Assembly: GCA_016937155.1 (NCBI GenBank)
Contig: JAFGWM010000067.1
Span: 35,560 to 99,559, forward strand
Length of the DNA: 64,000 bases
Source of the DNA: Deltaproteobacteria bacterium
GTDB lineage: Bacteria > Myxococcota_A > Polyangia > HGW-17
Direction: 5' to 3'
Of the stretch, positions 11,396 through 19,940 are shown piece after piece. The stretch's first letter is position 1; each line of letters starts with the position of its first letter. The position numbers were made by a program, and so were the translations under genes. The notes beneath the pieces were generated by a model. That model made no database searches and was not told the origin of the DNA. It saw only the letters and a program-made list of their open reading frames with translations.

Positions 11396-11584
11396 ATGGT
11401 AAGATTTCTTATAATTATTGGGATTTTTGCAATTGCCGGATGTACTGATTCCGGAAAAAAAACCAATTCTGGAAAGATAAAGAATGATGGAAGGACGAAA
11501 TCAACGATAACAAAAAAGAAAACGGTTAATTCTTCTCAGGGTGATTTATGTAAAAATGACGACTGCCCGGGTTTTATCCGCTGA
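11396..11584 (+). CDS. Small lipoprotein, unknown function
   Basis: 62 residues beginning nine bases after the giant TPR gene, so probably co-transcribed with it. A short hydrophobic segment ends in the lipobox IAGC (Cys16), so the mature lipidated protein is only about 47 residues. It is very rich in Lys, Thr, Ser and Asn, with two Cys near the C-terminus (C-x4-C). No family is recognised. The upstream ribosome binding site (AAGGG) is weak to moderate. Membrane anchoring is predicted from the lipobox; a partnership with the TPR protein is only suggested by position. Confidence 0.6.
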   Translation: MVRFLIIIGIFAIAGCTDSGKKTNSGKIKNDGRTKSTITKKKTVNSSQGDLCKNDDCPGFIR

Positions 11585-11694
11585 TTTCCTATCCTTTCCT
11601 GATTTGATTCACTTTCGATTGTTATCCACTTCACAGTTATGCTATTCATATTCAGGCCGGAAATTTTACCGGTTAAAAAATAATGGAGGAGCAC

Positions 11695-13269
11695 ATGTCT
11701 GGACTAAACCTGAGCAAGGATAAGATTACTGAACTCAGAATACTCGCCGATGATATTACTTCACAGATAAGTCCCCTTATCAAATCTCACACTACGGTAA
11801 CGGTGGAAAGATCTGTTTTACGTCTTATGGGGCTGGATGGGGTTGACAATGATGATGTTCCCCTTCCCAACGTACTGGTCAATCACCTTTCTGGCGAACT
11901 GAAAAATGGTGTGGCACTGAAAACCGCCTCAGCTATGCTTCATTATCGGCTGTCAATTAATGAACTGGCAGAAAAAATCAGTAATAAAGAGATTGATATC
12001 ACAGGAGATCTAAAAACATCCACTTCAGAAGCATTGGATTTTCTCAATGAAATCGTTGAGCAGCAACTGGAAACCATACTCCAAGTGCGTTCTGATAGAG
12101 AAAGCATGATTAGCTCCCTTGGAGAGGGCTCTATGCCCTGGCAGTACGTCATTGTAGCAACAGGTAATATTCATGAAGATGTAATTCAGGCAAGGGCCGC
12201 AGCTCTAAAAGGAGCAGACATAATTGCGGTAATCCGAACAACAGGACAATCCCTGCTGGATTACATTCCTTATGGTATAACCACGGAAGGTTTTGGTGGT
12301 ACATATGCCACTCAGGCTAATTTCAAACTTATGAGAAGTGCTCTTGATGAGGTTTCAAAAGAGTGTGGAAGATATATTCGTCTGGTGAACTACGCTAGCG
12401 GGTTGTGTATGCCTGAAATCGTCGTAATGGGTGCATTTGAACGTCTTGATATGATGCTTAATGATTCTATGTATGGAATCCTTTTCCGAGACATCAATCC
12501 TGTCAGAACTTTCATCGACCAGTATTTTTCCAGAATGATCAATGCAGTCAGCGGAATGATTATTAATACCGGAGAGGATAATTATCTTACCACCGCTGAT
12601 GCAATTGAAGGAGCCCATACTGTTTTAGCAAGTGATCTTATTAATGAGAGTTTCGCTAAGGCTGCAGGACTTAAACCGTGGCAAATGGGTCTGGGACATG
12701 CTTTTGAAATAAATCCTGATATACAGGACGGATTTCTGATGGAACTTTCTCAGGCACTCATGCTGAGAGAAATTTTCCCACTCAGCCCTCTCAAATATAT
12801 GCCACCCACCAAATTTATGTCCGGAGATATTTTCAAAGGTTATATAATGAACGCACTTTTTAATCTGGTTGGAGTATGGTCAAATCAGGGAATTCAACTA
12901 CTTGGGATGCTCACTGAAGCCATGCATACCCCATTTTTACATGACCGGTACCTTGCCCTAGAAAACAGCAAATACGTAATGAACAATGCCAGACATATTG
13001 GTGAAAGTTTTACTGTTAATCCTGATGGCCCTGTAGCCCTAAGAGCCCGTAATGTTATTGATGAAACCCTTGAATTCCTTAGAACAGTAAAGGATGAAGG
13101 ACTTCTTGAATCTATAACTGATGGCAAATTTGCTGATATTTCCCGAACTGTGGAAGGAGGAAAAGGTCTGAGTGGAGTTATTAAAAAATCTGATCACTAT
13201 CTGAATCCTTTTGCAAAAGTAATGGCTGATAACTTGAAAATCAGTGAGGAGGCATCCAAATGGATATAG
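11695..13269 (+). CDS. kamD: D-lysine 5,6-aminomutase, alpha (large) subunit
   Basis: 524 residues, the usual length for KamD. With KamE it moves the terminal amino group of D-lysine (or beta-lysine) from carbon 6 to carbon 5, using adenosylcobalamin and pyridoxal phosphate, in anaerobic lysine fermentation. Recognised from overall sequence similarity, including the region around TTGQSLLDYIPYG and the C-terminal NNARHIGESF stretch. ATG 11695 is preferred over ATG 11683: GGAGG at 11685-11689 lies five bases upstream of it, within the first codons of the longer reading. The stop overlaps the kamE start by ten bases. Other lysine-pathway genes (kamA, kdd, kce, kal) are not in this window. Confidence 0.93.
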   Translation: MSGLNLSKDKITELRILADDITSQISPLIKSHTTVTVERSVLRLMGLDGVDNDDVPLPNVLVNHLSGELKNGVALKTASAMLHYRLSINELAEKISNKEIDITGDLKTSTSEALDFLNEIVEQQLETILQVRSDRESMISSLGEGSMPWQYVIVATGNIHEDVIQARAAALKGADIIAVIRTTGQSLLDYIPYGITTEGFGGTYATQANFKLMRSALDEVSKECGRYIRLVNYASGLCMPEIVVMGAFERLDMMLNDSMYGILFRDINPVRTFIDQYFSRMINAVSGMIINTGEDNYLTTADAIEGAHTVLASDLINESFAKAAGLKPWQMGLGHAFEINPDIQDGFLMELSQALMLREIFPLSPLKYMPPTKFMSGDIFKGYIMNALFNLVGVWSNQGIQLLGMLTEAMHTPFLHDRYLALENSKYVMNNARHIGESFTVNPDGPVALRARNVIDETLEFLRTVKDEGLLESITDGKFADISRTVEGGKGLSGVIKKSDHYLNPFAKVMADNLKISEEASKWI

Positions 13270-14009
13270 ATAATAAATCTATAAAACCCTACGGTGATAC
13301 ACTTAATGACGGATCGATGCAGTTAAGCTTTACGCTTCCCCTGCCCAAGGGTGCTCACTCCACAGAGGTTGCAAGAAGATTTGTTGCCCAGATGGGTATG
13401 AATGAGGTTGAGGTGGTATTAAGCAATGATATTGGAGAAGGTTTCACCTTCTTTGTAGTTTACGCTAAAACATCACAGACAATTGACTCAACACAGGTTC
13501 ATGTGCAGGAAATAGTTTCTAAAAAATGGTCGCGAGAAGTCTGCAATGAGAAAATCGACGAATATTTTCACAGAAAAGTAACCGTGGTTGGAGCCTGTAT
13601 TGGTGAAGATGCTCATACTGTAGGCATTGACGCAATAATGAATATGAAAGGCTATAACGGTCACTATGGACTTGAAAGATACAAAGGATTTAAAGCGATA
13701 AATCTGGGAGCGCAGGTAACACCTGAGATACTTCTTAAAAAAGCCGTTGAACTAAATGCAGATGCCATACTGGTTTCACAAATTGTTACTCAAAGAGATA
13801 TTCATATTCAGAACCTTACTGAATTTGTCGAATTAGCTGATACATCAGGAATCAGAAAAAACACAATTTTAATTGCCGGTGGTCCTAGAATTGATAATGG
13901 TCTGGCGCTAGAATTGGGTTATGATGCTGGTTTTGGCAGAGGAAGTTTTGCAGATGATGTAGCATCATATATAATTCAGGAACTTCACAGAAGACTTACA
14001 GGAGCCTGA
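13260..14009 (+). CDS. kamE: D-lysine 5,6-aminomutase, beta (B12/PLP-binding) subunit
   Basis: 249 residues. It carries a Rossmann-like cobalamin-binding domain with the DxHxxG motif (DAHTVG, His119) and, exactly 11 residues later, Lys130 in NMKGYNGHYGLERY. This matches the known arrangement of cobalamin-ligating His133 and PLP-binding Lys144 in the clostridial enzyme, so both cofactor residues are kept. The ATG overlaps the kamD stop by ten bases and follows a GAGGAGG-type ribosome binding site, typical of a translationally coupled subunit pair. About 100 bases separate it from the next gene, which has its own candidate promoter. Confidence 0.95.
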   Translation: MDIDNKSIKPYGDTLNDGSMQLSFTLPLPKGAHSTEVARRFVAQMGMNEVEVVLSNDIGEGFTFFVVYAKTSQTIDSTQVHVQEIVSKKWSREVCNEKIDEYFHRKVTVVGACIGEDAHTVGIDAIMNMKGYNGHYGLERYKGFKAINLGAQVTPEILLKKAVELNADAILVSQIVTQRDIHIQNLTEFVELADTSGIRKNTILIAGGPRIDNGLALELGYDAGFGRGSFADDVASYIIQELHRRLTGA

Positions 14010-14039
14010 TTTTCAAATTTCGCATATAACACATAGAGT

Positions 14040-14068
14040 TTGACATCAGTGACATACTGAAGTATTTT
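14040..14068 (+). promoter_or_regulatory. Candidate sigma70-type promoter for the RNase Y-like gene
   Basis: A perfect TTGACA (14040-14045), a 17-base spacer and TATTTT (14063-14068) sit between kamE and the RNase Y-like gene. Transcription would start near 14075, leaving a leader of 35-55 bases depending on the start codon. Confidence 0.5.
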
Positions 14069-14109
14069 GCCTCTCGAACCTGAATATTCGCAATACATTG
14101 TGAATTCCG

Positions 14110-15687
14110 GTGGGACCGGTGTACGCTATGCTTATTTACATTACTGTGGCAATAATACTTACTGCTCTATCCTTGAGTATTACTGCTTTTTTTAAGATAA
14201 ACCTTCTAAATAAATCAGTTTCCTCAGCACTTGAAAAGTCAAATGAAATTGTATCTGCATCTAAAACAGAAGCGAACATATTGATCTCTAAAGCTAAAGA
14301 AGAGGCAGCCGAAATCATCCTTAACTCAAAAAAGAATATTGAAGTGGAAAAAACCTCTGTTGAGGAAGAACTGCATCAAATGGAATTAAGGCTTGAAAAA
14401 GAATCACAGCGGTTGTCACTTTTTGAGAATGAGTTGAGACTTTCCCAAAAGTCAATTGATTCAAGATACACAGAACTTAAAAAGGTGTTTTCATCTATTC
14501 AGGATCTGAAACACAAGAGGCGTTCTGAAATCCAGCGAATCCCTTCTGTTCTGGAAGAAACAGCTCATGTGAAGGCATCTGAAGTTTCACAACAGCTCTC
14601 CAAACAGATGATAGAAAAATCTGTAAGTGAATCACAGGCCCAACTCAGACAGTGGGATGAAATTCCTGAATCCGAGTTTACTCCCATGGCAAAAAGAATT
14701 CTTGGAATAGCTATAGGAAGACTGGGAACCGTAAAAACTCAGGAAAGACCTTCCTCAATTATTGCACTTTCAAAGGCACATTATGATCGAATTCTTGCCA
14801 TAACAGAAAAAGATCATGGGACTCTCAATGAACTGTTCGGAATGAATCTGAATATAATTGAAAATGGCGATTCCCTGATACTGAAATTTGATACTCTGGA
14901 TGCAGTCAAGAAGGAGATTGCCAGACGCGTTCTGGAAAAGCTACCGGACTCTGTTAAAACCATTCAGGATCTTCAGGGTCTATGGGATAAAAAATCATCT
15001 GAAATGGATAATGAACTCACCGGTTTTGGACGAAAAGCTTTTAAGCTTGCGGGATTAAAACCCAAGGGAGATAAAGAAATAATCCGACTTCTTGGAAGGC
15101 TTTTTTATCGTACAAGTTATACCCAGAATCAGTGGCTTCACAGTGTTGAAGCTGCCCAACTGGCAGGCCTTATGGCGTGGGAACTTCATATGGATGTGGA
15201 AACAGCTAAAAGAGCAACTCTGCTGCATGATATCGGAAAGGCTCTTACCCATGAAATTGAAGGATCACATGCTGAAATTGGAGGTGATTTTGGTACACGG
15301 TTTGGTGAGAGTCCTCAGGTGGTTGAAGCAATTTCATCGCATCATGGAGAAACAGAATCAATATCACTATTCACCAGACTTGTTATGGCTGCTGATGCAA
15401 TGAGTGGTGCCCGTCCTGGTGCCCGAAGAGAACTTGTTGAGAGCTATATGGATCGCATTAGAGATCTGGAATCTGTTGCAAGGACTTTTGATGGTGTAAA
15501 GGAAGTATTTGCTGTTCAGGCGGGTAGAGAATTGAGGATAATGGTCGACAACAAAGATGTGGATGAAAATCACACTTCTGAACTCGCCAGTGGTATTGCA
15601 AAAAAAATCAGTGATGAGGTCACTTTCCCCGGACAGATAAAAGTTATGGTAATCAGAAGATATAAAGTTGTGGAGTATGCCAGATGA
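14110..15687 (+). CDS. rny: Ribonuclease Y-like protein (membrane-anchored HD endoribonuclease)
   Basis: Up to 525 residues, normal RNase Y length. Order: one N-terminal membrane helix (about residues 7-28), a long coiled coil (about 35-190), a KH-domain region (about 215-280), then an HD domain with LLHDIGK (His373-Asp374) and the AADAMSGARPGARRE motif typical of RNase Y, and the family's C-terminal VIRRYKVVEYAR. RNase Y starts bulk mRNA decay at the inner membrane. The KH region lacks the usual GREGRN loop; the equivalent stretch reads about ITEKDHGTL, so RNA binding may differ. The start is uncertain: GTG 14110, GTG 14119 and ATG 14128 are all in frame and none has a clean ribosome binding site. 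The stop overlaps the next ATG by four bases. Confidence 0.88.
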   Translation: MGPVYAMLIYITVAIILTALSLSITAFFKINLLNKSVSSALEKSNEIVSASKTEANILISKAKEEAAEIILNSKKNIEVEKTSVEEELHQMELRLEKESQRLSLFENELRLSQKSIDSRYTELKKVFSSIQDLKHKRRSEIQRIPSVLEETAHVKASEVSQQLSKQMIEKSVSESQAQLRQWDEIPESEFTPMAKRILGIAIGRLGTVKTQERPSSIIALSKAHYDRILAITEKDHGTLNELFGMNLNIIENGDSLILKFDTLDAVKKEIARRVLEKLPDSVKTIQDLQGLWDKKSSEMDNELTGFGRKAFKLAGLKPKGDKEIIRLLGRLFYRTSYTQNQWLHSVEAAQLAGLMAWELHMDVETAKRATLLHDIGKALTHEIEGSHAEIGGDFGTRFGESPQVVEAISSHHGETESISLFTRLVMAADAMSGARPGARRELVESYMDRIRDLESVARTFDGVKEVFAVQAGRELRIMVDNKDVDENHTSELASGIAKKISDEVTFPGQIKVMVIRRYKVVEYAR

Positions 15688-16211
15688 AAATTTCGGGAAA
15701 TATTCGAAATGAACCGCAGTTTAAATCCGGATGGTATTTGTCAATGTTCACTTTGTTCTGGCTTCTCACTGCGGCAATCAGATTTCTCAGTTATATTTCC
15801 GGGTACAGAAGCAGAGGCAGTTTTGAGAAAGTTGATGATGTCTGGCACTTTACAAGAAAAACAACACTATTTGGCATTATAATAGAAGATTTAAAATGGA
15901 TTGTTAGTGATTCCCAGATAACAAATGTTTCTGAAGGAAAGCTTGGTGACAGTTCGTTTGTTATTCAGGGAATAATATTGATGCTGTACTTATCCTTCAT
16001 TGGAATCCTCAGGATTTTTTCGGGGATAACATTGAGTAACTCAACTGCAATTCTTACCGGTGCAGCGCTTGTTATTTCTGGTATTTTTTTTGATATTGCA
16101 CTTGTTGCAGCCCACACAATATACGTTAAAAGATATGGTTATGTTAAGATTTTCCGTTTTTCCGATGGTACAAGTCTGATCATTAATCCTGATACCAAAT
16201 CCGATGACTGA
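15684..16211 (+). CDS. Membrane protein of unknown function
   Basis: 175 residues, ATGA overlap with the RNase Y-like gene, so translated from the same mRNA. Three hydrophobic segments are visible (about residues 18-38, 92-112 and 118-147), with a polar loop of about 50 residues after the first. The C-terminal 30 residues are polar. No family is recognised. The coupling suggests a function at the membrane with RNase Y, but nothing in the sequence proves it. Confidence 0.7.
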   Translation: MKISGNIRNEPQFKSGWYLSMFTLFWLLTAAIRFLSYISGYRSRGSFEKVDDVWHFTRKTTLFGIIIEDLKWIVSDSQITNVSEGKLGDSSFVIQGIILMLYLSFIGILRIFSGITLSNSTAILTGAALVISGIFFDIALVAAHTIYVKRYGYVKIFRFSDGTSLIINPDTKSDD

Positions 16212-16318
16212 ACTGTTTTTCAGGGAAATTAAACTCCATAACTGTATTTTCTAAAATCCAGTCAAATCTGATTCCTGTCTGCACATATTTCGTATCCACT
16301 GTTATGCGGTTATTTTTT

Positions 16319-16744
16319 TTAGTGAGAATACGGTTCATTGTTTAATATGGAAAGTGCCCGATAAAGTTGCTCAAGCAGAAACAATCTGGCCATCTGATGA
16401 GGCATTGTAAGTGGAGAAAGTGATATACTTCGAATTGCTCTTTCTCTCATTTCCTTAATATGCCCATATGCTCCACCAATTGCAAAGACTGTATCCCTGG
16501 AGGAGTTACACAAAATTTTATTTATAGTATTTGAAAAATCCTTGCTGTTCTCAGGAAGTTGACCAGTTTCATCTAGAAGAATAAGATCCTGACTATCCCT
16601 TATGCTTTTGTACATTGATATATCGTCTGGGAACATTCTCGCCTGTACAGGTACATTTCTGGAGATTCTTGAAAGATATAATTCACACTGGGAAGAATAC
16701 TTATCTCTTTTTTTATTTCCCACTGCGTAAACAAACCACTTCAT
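16319..16744 (-). CDS. rlmH: 23S rRNA pseudouridine-1915 N3-methyltransferase
   Basis: 141 residues from ATG 16744 (a TTG three bases upstream is also possible). A SPOUT methyltransferase: the SAM-binding FAIGGAYG loop and the C-terminal knot SLSPLTMPHQMARLFLLEQLYRA are diagnostic, as is the ending PYSH (commonly YHH). It methylates pseudouridine 1915 in helix 69 of 23S rRNA on assembled ribosomes. The length is slightly below the usual 155. It starts ten bases after rsfS, the common rsfS-rlmH gene pair. Confidence 0.95.
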   Translation of the reverse strand: MKWFVYAVGNKKRDKYSSQCELYLSRISRNVPVQARMFPDDISMYKSIRDSQDLILLDETGQLPENSKDFSNTINKILCNSSRDTVFAIGGAYGHIKEMRERAIRSISLSPLTMPHQMARLFLLEQLYRALSILNNEPYSH

Positions 16745-16753
16745 CAAATACTG

Positions 16754-17140
16754 TTATTCAGAAATTTCATCGCCAAAAGACGGGTTATCTCTCCATATGC
16801 TGTCAAGCTGGTAATACAGCCTGCTTTCCGAAAGCATAATGTGAACCACAAGATTACCAAAATCTGTGAGAATCCAGTCTCCGTTATTCCGGCCTTCACT
16901 TCCAATAGGCTTGATTTTCATATCCACCAGAGCCCGTTGAATCTCATCAGATATTGAAACAGCCTGTCTGGTTGAATTTCCATGTGCAATCATGACATAA
17001 TCAGTGTAACCGCTGGTTTCTGACACATCATAAATAATACACTCTTGAGCTTTGCGGGATTTTGCAGCTTCATACGCTGCGAGAACATATTCAGGTAATT
17101 CCATAACAATCTCTTTCACAGTGTCCCCGTTTAAGTCCAT
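16754..17140 (-). CDS. rsfS: Ribosomal silencing factor RsfS
   Basis: 128 residues from ATG 17140 (ATG 17104, giving 116 residues, is an alternative with an AAGAGA upstream). RsfS binds L14 of the 50S subunit and blocks subunit joining when nutrients are short. Family signatures are AAKSRKAQECIIYDVSE near the N-terminus, YVMIAHGNSTRQ, and GRNNGDWILTDFGNLVVHIM. A longer reading frame back to 17224 encodes ACHAGGRGFESRPPR, which is simply the tRNA-Asp gene translated, so it is not part of the protein. It follows two tRNA genes and precedes rlmH; all four probably share the promoter at 17412-17440. Confidence 0.95.
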   Translation of the reverse strand: MDLNGDTVKEIVMELPEYVLAAYEAAKSRKAQECIIYDVSETSGYTDYVMIAHGNSTRQAVSISDEIQRALVDMKIKPIGSEGRNNGDWILTDFGNLVVHIMLSESRLYYQLDSIWRDNPSFGDEISE

Positions 17141-17153
17141 GTCTGGAATTTTG

Positions 17154-17227
<74 letters not shown>

Positions 17228-17257
17228 AAGTGGTAAAAAAATTCAGCCTTTCGGCAG

Positions 17258-17330
17258 TGGGCGGAACAGGGCTCGAACCTGTGACCTATTGGGTGTAAAC
17301 CAATTGCTCTTCCAACTGAGCTACCCGCCC
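17258..17330 (-). tRNA. tRNA-Val (TAC)
   Basis: Cloverleaf on the minus strand: acceptor GGGCGG pairs with CCGCCC, D arm TAGCTCAGTTGGAAGAGC, anticodon stem ATTGG/CCAAT closing TTTACAC with anticodon TAC, T arm CAGGTTCGAGCCCTG. The discriminator base is A. CCA is not encoded. 73 bases, 30 bases upstream of tRNA-Asp. Confidence 0.97.
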
Positions 17331-17411
17331 TAAGGTGGTGCCAGTTACAGAACCGAGCATAGAACCGCAACCAGTTCATATCAGCTGGGCACCTGCCAGC
17401 AACGAGAAAAC

Positions 17412-17440
17412 TAATTACGCTACTTTTGTATTTGTGTCAA
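17412..17440 (-). promoter_or_regulatory. Strong sigma70-type promoter for the tRNA-Val/tRNA-Asp/rsfS/rlmH unit
   Basis: Reading on the minus strand: perfect TTGACA (17435-17440), a 17-base spacer, then TAATTA (17412-17417). It points at the tRNAs, with a start near 17405 and about 75 bases of leader before tRNA-Val. The opposite side of this 294-base gap (17441-17624) is T-rich and shows no clear promoter for the plus-strand gene. Confidence 0.7.
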
Positions 17441-17624
17441 GATATTTTTTTTAATTTTAAACTTTTTTTTCTATTTCGTTTATTTTTGAATGTCTCTTTT
17501 TCCTTCACTTGTAAAATTTATAAACAAACTGTTTTTCTTTCAGTTTTTTCAAAATCTGATATATCAAAAGTTTCATACTGTATTTTTCTTATTTGGATGT
17601 TACTCTGCTTCAATCGGTTATATT

Positions 17625-18650
17625 ATGGATTCTGAAATTCTTATACGATTACTTATTCTTGCTGGTCTTCTTCTGTTGAGTGCATTTTTCTCCGGAAGTG
17701 AAGTGGCTTTTTTCAGTCTGAATCATTTAGCCAGAAAAAAAGCAAGTACAAGTAATGAAAGAAGTGATATTCATCTTGTCTGGATGCTGAAACGACCCAG
17801 AAGACTCATAATTACTCTTCTTGTGGGCAATGAACTTGTCAACATCAGTTCTTCAACAGTGAGCGCTACCATTGCATCCATGCTTTTTTCTCATATGGGA
17901 GAACTTGAAAGAACTCTCATTTCAATATCCATTGTTGTGCCATTACTTCTAATTATCGGGGAAATTACACCCAAAACAATCGCTATTTTTACATCTCAGA
18001 GATGGGCAAGAAAAGTTGCTACACCAATTTATATTTTTTCATGGATAATAACCCCTTTGAGATTTTTATTCAGAAAACTAAGTGATCTTATAGTTAATCT
18101 CTTTGGTGGCCATGCATCCTCCCATGAAAACCCTCTTTCTGAGGAAGACTTTCTTCAGTTGGTGGAAAAAGGGAAGGATCAGGGGAAAATCCTTGATCAG
18201 GAAGGGGATATGATTGCCAGAGTTTTCAAATTCGGGGATGGTCTGGTAAAGAACGTCATGACACCAGCTTCCAGAGTTTACGCAGTTGATCTCACTACCC
18301 CCATGTCTGAAATCCCTGCAAAATTCAGAAGCGGCATGTTTTCCAGAATACCTGTGATGAGAGGCAGTGAAGTTATCGGAATACTCCATGCAAAGGATGT
18401 TCTGAAGGAAACTCACAGCAAAACATTAGCTGAACTTCTAAAACCACCGTTTTATGTTTCCCAGAACACAAAATGCCTAAGACTTGTCAACGAATTTCAG
18501 AAACGACGAATCCATATGGCTATAGTCTTGAATCAGCATGGAAAGATGTCCGGAATTGTCACAATGGAAGATCTTCTTGAAGAACTTGTAGGAGAAATTC
18601 ATGATGAAAAAGAGGTCTTCCCGATTAGAACAACAGGTGAAATTAAATGA
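17625..18650 (+). CDS. CNNM/CBS-domain membrane protein (HlyC/CorC family), short form
   Basis: 341 residues from ATG 17625. Upstream in-frame codons back to 17490 encode a Phe-rich stretch from T-rich DNA and are not preferred. Order: DUF21/CNNM membrane domain (FFSGSEVAFFSLN, several membrane helices to about residue 150), then a pair of CBS domains (VMTPASRVYAV to VTMEDLLEELVGEIHDE). The protein ends right after the second CBS and lacks the C-terminal CorC_HlyC domain. The family is linked to magnesium or cobalt efflux and sodium-coupled transport. It overlaps the next, fuller paralogue by four bases, suggesting a heteromeric pair (inference). Confidence 0.85.
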   Translation: MDSEILIRLLILAGLLLLSAFFSGSEVAFFSLNHLARKKASTSNERSDIHLVWMLKRPRRLIITLLVGNELVNISSSTVSATIASMLFSHMGELERTLISISIVVPLLLIIGEITPKTIAIFTSQRWARKVATPIYIFSWIITPLRFLFRKLSDLIVNLFGGHASSHENPLSEEDFLQLVEKGKDQGKILDQEGDMIARVFKFGDGLVKNVMTPASRVYAVDLTTPMSEIPAKFRSGMFSRIPVMRGSEVIGILHAKDVLKETHSKTLAELLKPPFYVSQNTKCLRLVNEFQKRRIHMAIVLNQHGKMSGIVTMEDLLEELVGEIHDEKEVFPIRTTGEIK

Positions 18651-19927
18651 CACTTCTAACTGTTGTATCAATCTGCATATTGGGGCTTATTATAGAGGGA
18701 TTCTTTTCAGGAAGTGAAATTGCTCTTGTTTCTTCGGATCAACTTGCCCTTGAAAAAGCTGCAAAATCTGGTCATAAAGGAGCAAAACTGGCTCTGAAGC
18801 TGCTTGATAATTCAGGAGTTATGCTTGCCGTAACCCTAATAGGCACAAACCTTGCCGTCGTTACAAATACCATTGTAATGACACTTTTTTTTCTTGAAAA
18901 ATTTGGCCCTAGAGGTGAAATTTACAGTGTACTGATTATGTCACCTCTGGTTTTACTTTTTGGTGAGATCGTACCTAAAGCTGTATTTCAACAGCACGCC
19001 AATTCAATAGCCATCCATGTAAGTTATGTAATCTACTATTCAAAATATCTGTTTTATCCTCTGGTTTTACTGATGAGACTTTTCAGTGCCAGTGCCACTT
19101 CATTACTTGGTATTCAGCAGAATAAAGTGCAGGCTCTCTCAAGAGAAGATCTAAAATTTCTAATACAGGAAGAAAACGAACTTTTTGATAAGGATGTTCC
19201 AAGAATCAACATTAATTCCATCTCCATCAAAGAGGGGGAGCGGGAAATTATCGGCAACATACTCACCCTCAGAGATACCACCGTTGAAGAGGTGATGATT
19301 CCGCTCAGTGAGGTGGTAAGTGCTCCCCAGTCCAGCACTTTATCTGATCTGGCAGATCTGGTGACAAAATATGGTTATACAAGAATTCCAATCTATAAGG
19401 ACAGAGTTGATGTCGTTGTAGGTATTGTGCATGGATTTGATGTCCTTGCAACCGCCAATCCCGATAATAAAGCCTCATCAATAATGCAGCCTCCTATTTT
19501 CGTACCGGAAACTCAGCATGCATATAAACTTCTCATTGATTTGCAGCAGGCACGAAAGGGAATGGCCATAGTGGTCAACGAATACGGTGGTGCAGAGGGA
19601 ATTGTTACTATTGAAGATGTTCTGGAAGAGATTGTTGGAGAAATTGAAGATGAATTTGATAAACCCGAAGATATTATAGTAAATATTGATGAAATGACTT
19701 GGGTTTTGAGTGGTAGAATAAGCATATCTCATCTAAATGAAGAGCTGGAGTTGGAACTGAAAGAGGATGAGCCATATGAAACAGTGGCCGGACTAATACT
19801 ACATCATACAAGAAGATTACCTTCCATATCTGAAGAAATCTATTTTGAGAATTTTAAATTTACTATTCTTGAAATGACCGATCGGGCAATAATTAAAATC
19901 AAACTGGAAAAAATAGACATATCCTGA
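18647..19927 (+). CDS. CNNM/CBS/CorC_HlyC-domain membrane protein, full form
   Basis: 426 residues, ATGA overlap with the preceding paralogue. Order: CNNM membrane domain with FFSGSEIALVSSD (residues 1-180), CBS pair (VMIPLSEVV to IVTIEDVLEEIVGEIEDEFD), and a C-terminal CorC_HlyC domain (about 350-426, WVLSGRISISHLNEEL to DRAIIKIKLEK). This is the complete domain set of the family, which handles divalent cations at the inner membrane. The gene ends 13 bases from a convergent neighbour. The adjacent pair probably arose by duplication, with the first copy losing its C-terminal domain. Confidence 0.9.
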   Translation: MTLLTVVSICILGLIIEGFFSGSEIALVSSDQLALEKAAKSGHKGAKLALKLLDNSGVMLAVTLIGTNLAVVTNTIVMTLFFLEKFGPRGEIYSVLIMSPLVLLFGEIVPKAVFQQHANSIAIHVSYVIYYSKYLFYPLVLLMRLFSASATSLLGIQQNKVQALSREDLKFLIQEENELFDKDVPRININSISIKEGEREIIGNILTLRDTTVEEVMIPLSEVVSAPQSSTLSDLADLVTKYGYTRIPIYKDRVDVVVGIVHGFDVLATANPDNKASSIMQPPIFVPETQHAYKLLIDLQQARKGMAIVVNEYGGAEGIVTIEDVLEEIVGEIEDEFDKPEDIIVNIDEMTWVLSGRISISHLNEELELELKEDEPYETVAGLILHHTRRLPSISEEIYFENFKFTILEMTDRAIIKIKLEKIDIS

Positions 19928-19940
19928 CATAAATTCACTA

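Noticed and set aside
17490..17624. Upstream extension of the first CNNM protein
   Set aside because: The extra 45 residues are Phe-rich from T-rich intergenic DNA, lack a ribosome binding site and precede the normal family start.
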